From Mitsuaria sp. 7 (GTDB taxonomy: Bacteria; Pseudomonadota; Gammaproteobacteria; Burkholderiales; Burkholderiaceae_C): a DNA stretch of 64,000 nt. Positions 63,633 to 64,000 of the stretch are shown here, piece by piece. Both the position numbers and the translations under genes were made by a program. The notes below the pieces were generated by a model, which was given only the letters and a program-made list of their open reading frames with translations, searched no databases and was not told the origin of the DNA. Positions within the stretch are counted from its first letter, which is position 1, and every line of letters begins with the position of its first letter. The DNA is taken from positions 372,001 through 436,000 of the forward strand of contig NZ_CP011514.1 in NCBI RefSeq assembly GCF_001653795.1, written 5' to 3'.

Positions 63633-64000
63633 ATGTCTACACCCACCTCGGGTTCGTCGGCCAGCCCGGCCGCATCTTCCTCCTCCACCTCTGGCTCGGC
63701 ATCGCCCCTGAGCGATGAAGCGCGCGCCGGCACGCTCTGGACCTTCCTCCAGTCGCAGGCCCCCCGTTTCACGTTTGACGAAGCGCTGGAAGTCGTGCAA
63801 TCGCTGCACGTTGACCCACGCGAGGACCACAAAACGCTGGCCAAGCGTCTGCGCAAGGCGCTGCAGGCACGCGGCATTGCCCTCAAACACGTCAACTCCT
63901 TGCACGCCGCGGCCCAGCTGACCGGCAGCACTAGCTGGCACACCGACAGCGAACCGCCGGTTCCCCGCCTGCAGTTCTACGTCTTCGACGGCGGCTATCA
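63633..64000 (+). CDS. Accessory protein with glyoxalase-related N-terminal segment (3' partial)
   Basis: The first 122 residues of a gene that runs off the window. A Ser/Thr/Pro-rich leader (residues 1-25) precedes a helical domain: EARAGTLWTFLQSQAPRFTF, KTLAKRLRKALQARGIALKH and LHAAAQLTGSTSWHT. This last part resembles the small helical domain annotated as glyoxalase-related in genes of integrative elements. The following FYVFDGGY could begin the next domain. The function is unknown. Confidence 0.6.
   Translation, partial: MSTPTSGSSASPAASSSSTSGSASPLSDEARAGTLWTFLQSQAPRFTFDEALEVVQSLHVDPREDHKTLAKRLRKALQARGIALKHVNSLHAAAQLTGSTSWHTDSEPPVPRLQFYVFDGGY

Larger units (their letters stand above)
29431..64000. 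mobile_element. Genomic island inserted in comEC (right end outside window)
   Basis: From the comEC breakpoint to the window edge the genes are accessory, with defence-type clusters at both sides, gene fragments and less GC-biased codon use than before 29430. No transposase, integrase or the 3' part of comEC is seen inside, so the second end must lie further on. The repeat array at the left edge favours a Tn7-like or related DDE transposon. It is not excluded that more than one element is nested here. Confidence 0.6.

Noticed and set aside
29431..64000. Search for tns/tni transposase, integrase or CRISPR-cas genes in the island
   Set aside because: No such gene was found in any recognisable frame; only the IS3 element outside the island has a transposase.

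Overview
The window is a stretch of a high-GC betaproteobacterial chromosome, most likely order Burkholderiales and perhaps near Roseateles/Mitsuaria. That placement is inference from strong GC bias at third codon positions, a Burkholderiales-type porin, an HU protein with a Lys/Ala-rich tail, paired DUF1800/DUF1501 genes and a cyanophycinase-like protein. No rRNA or tRNA gene was recognised.

Positions 1 to about 29430 look like core chromosome. In order they hold the 3' end of a molybdopterin-binding oxidoreductase subunit (IorB type); a NERD-domain helicase; a TetR regulator and an SDR oxidoreductase that share a perfect 12-bp operator; a secreted NTF2-like protein; a threonine-aldolase-family enzyme; a pentapeptide-repeat protein; an SGNH hydrolase; a cyanophycinase-like protein; a B12-binding radical SAM protein; HU; a thioesterase with a PAS-LuxR regulator; a two-subunit 3-oxoacid CoA-transferase; a complete IS3-family (IS150-like) element with inverted repeats, a 3-bp target duplication and a -1 frameshift; two tandem pairs of DUF1800 lipoprotein and Tat-exported DUF1501 protein; a LuxR-type regulator; a PhoD phosphatase; a glyoxalase-fold protein; DsbB; RidA; and the N-terminal third of comEC.

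The comEC reading frame loses family similarity at about 29430. From there to the end of the window the codon use is less GC-biased and the content is accessory. Three copies of a roughly 21-bp sequence lie within 125 bp of the breakpoint, spaced like the transposase-binding sites at the left end of Tn7. I read this as one end of a large Tn7-like or other DDE-type island whose transposition genes and second end lie outside the window. Next to this end are a small unknown gene, a double ribbon-helix-helix protein and a 1322-residue protein with a nuclease-like N terminus, a STAND-type NTPase core and a helical-repeat C terminus, which is a candidate defence protein.

From 36 to 51 kb the island carries transport, envelope and detoxification genes: an MFS exporter with an extra C-terminal domain, a porin, a KefC-type antiporter coupled to a double-CDGSH ferredoxin-like protein, a pirin and a patatin lipoprotein, a GST, a LysR regulator, an exported metallo-beta-lactamase-fold hydrolase and an exported amidohydrolase. 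From 51 to 54 kb are a stand-alone receiver, a hybrid histidine kinase and a Nudix hydrolase.

From 54.9 to 63.3 kb lies a second defence cluster. A DUF6161-like membrane protein precedes an OLD nuclease plus UvrD-type helicase (Gabija-like, gajAB). Convergent to it is a three-gene operon of a protein with an RNxxxH (HEPN-like) motif, an unusual long XseA and an XseB. That operon and the STAND protein are the best candidates for undescribed systems. The window ends inside a further accessory gene.
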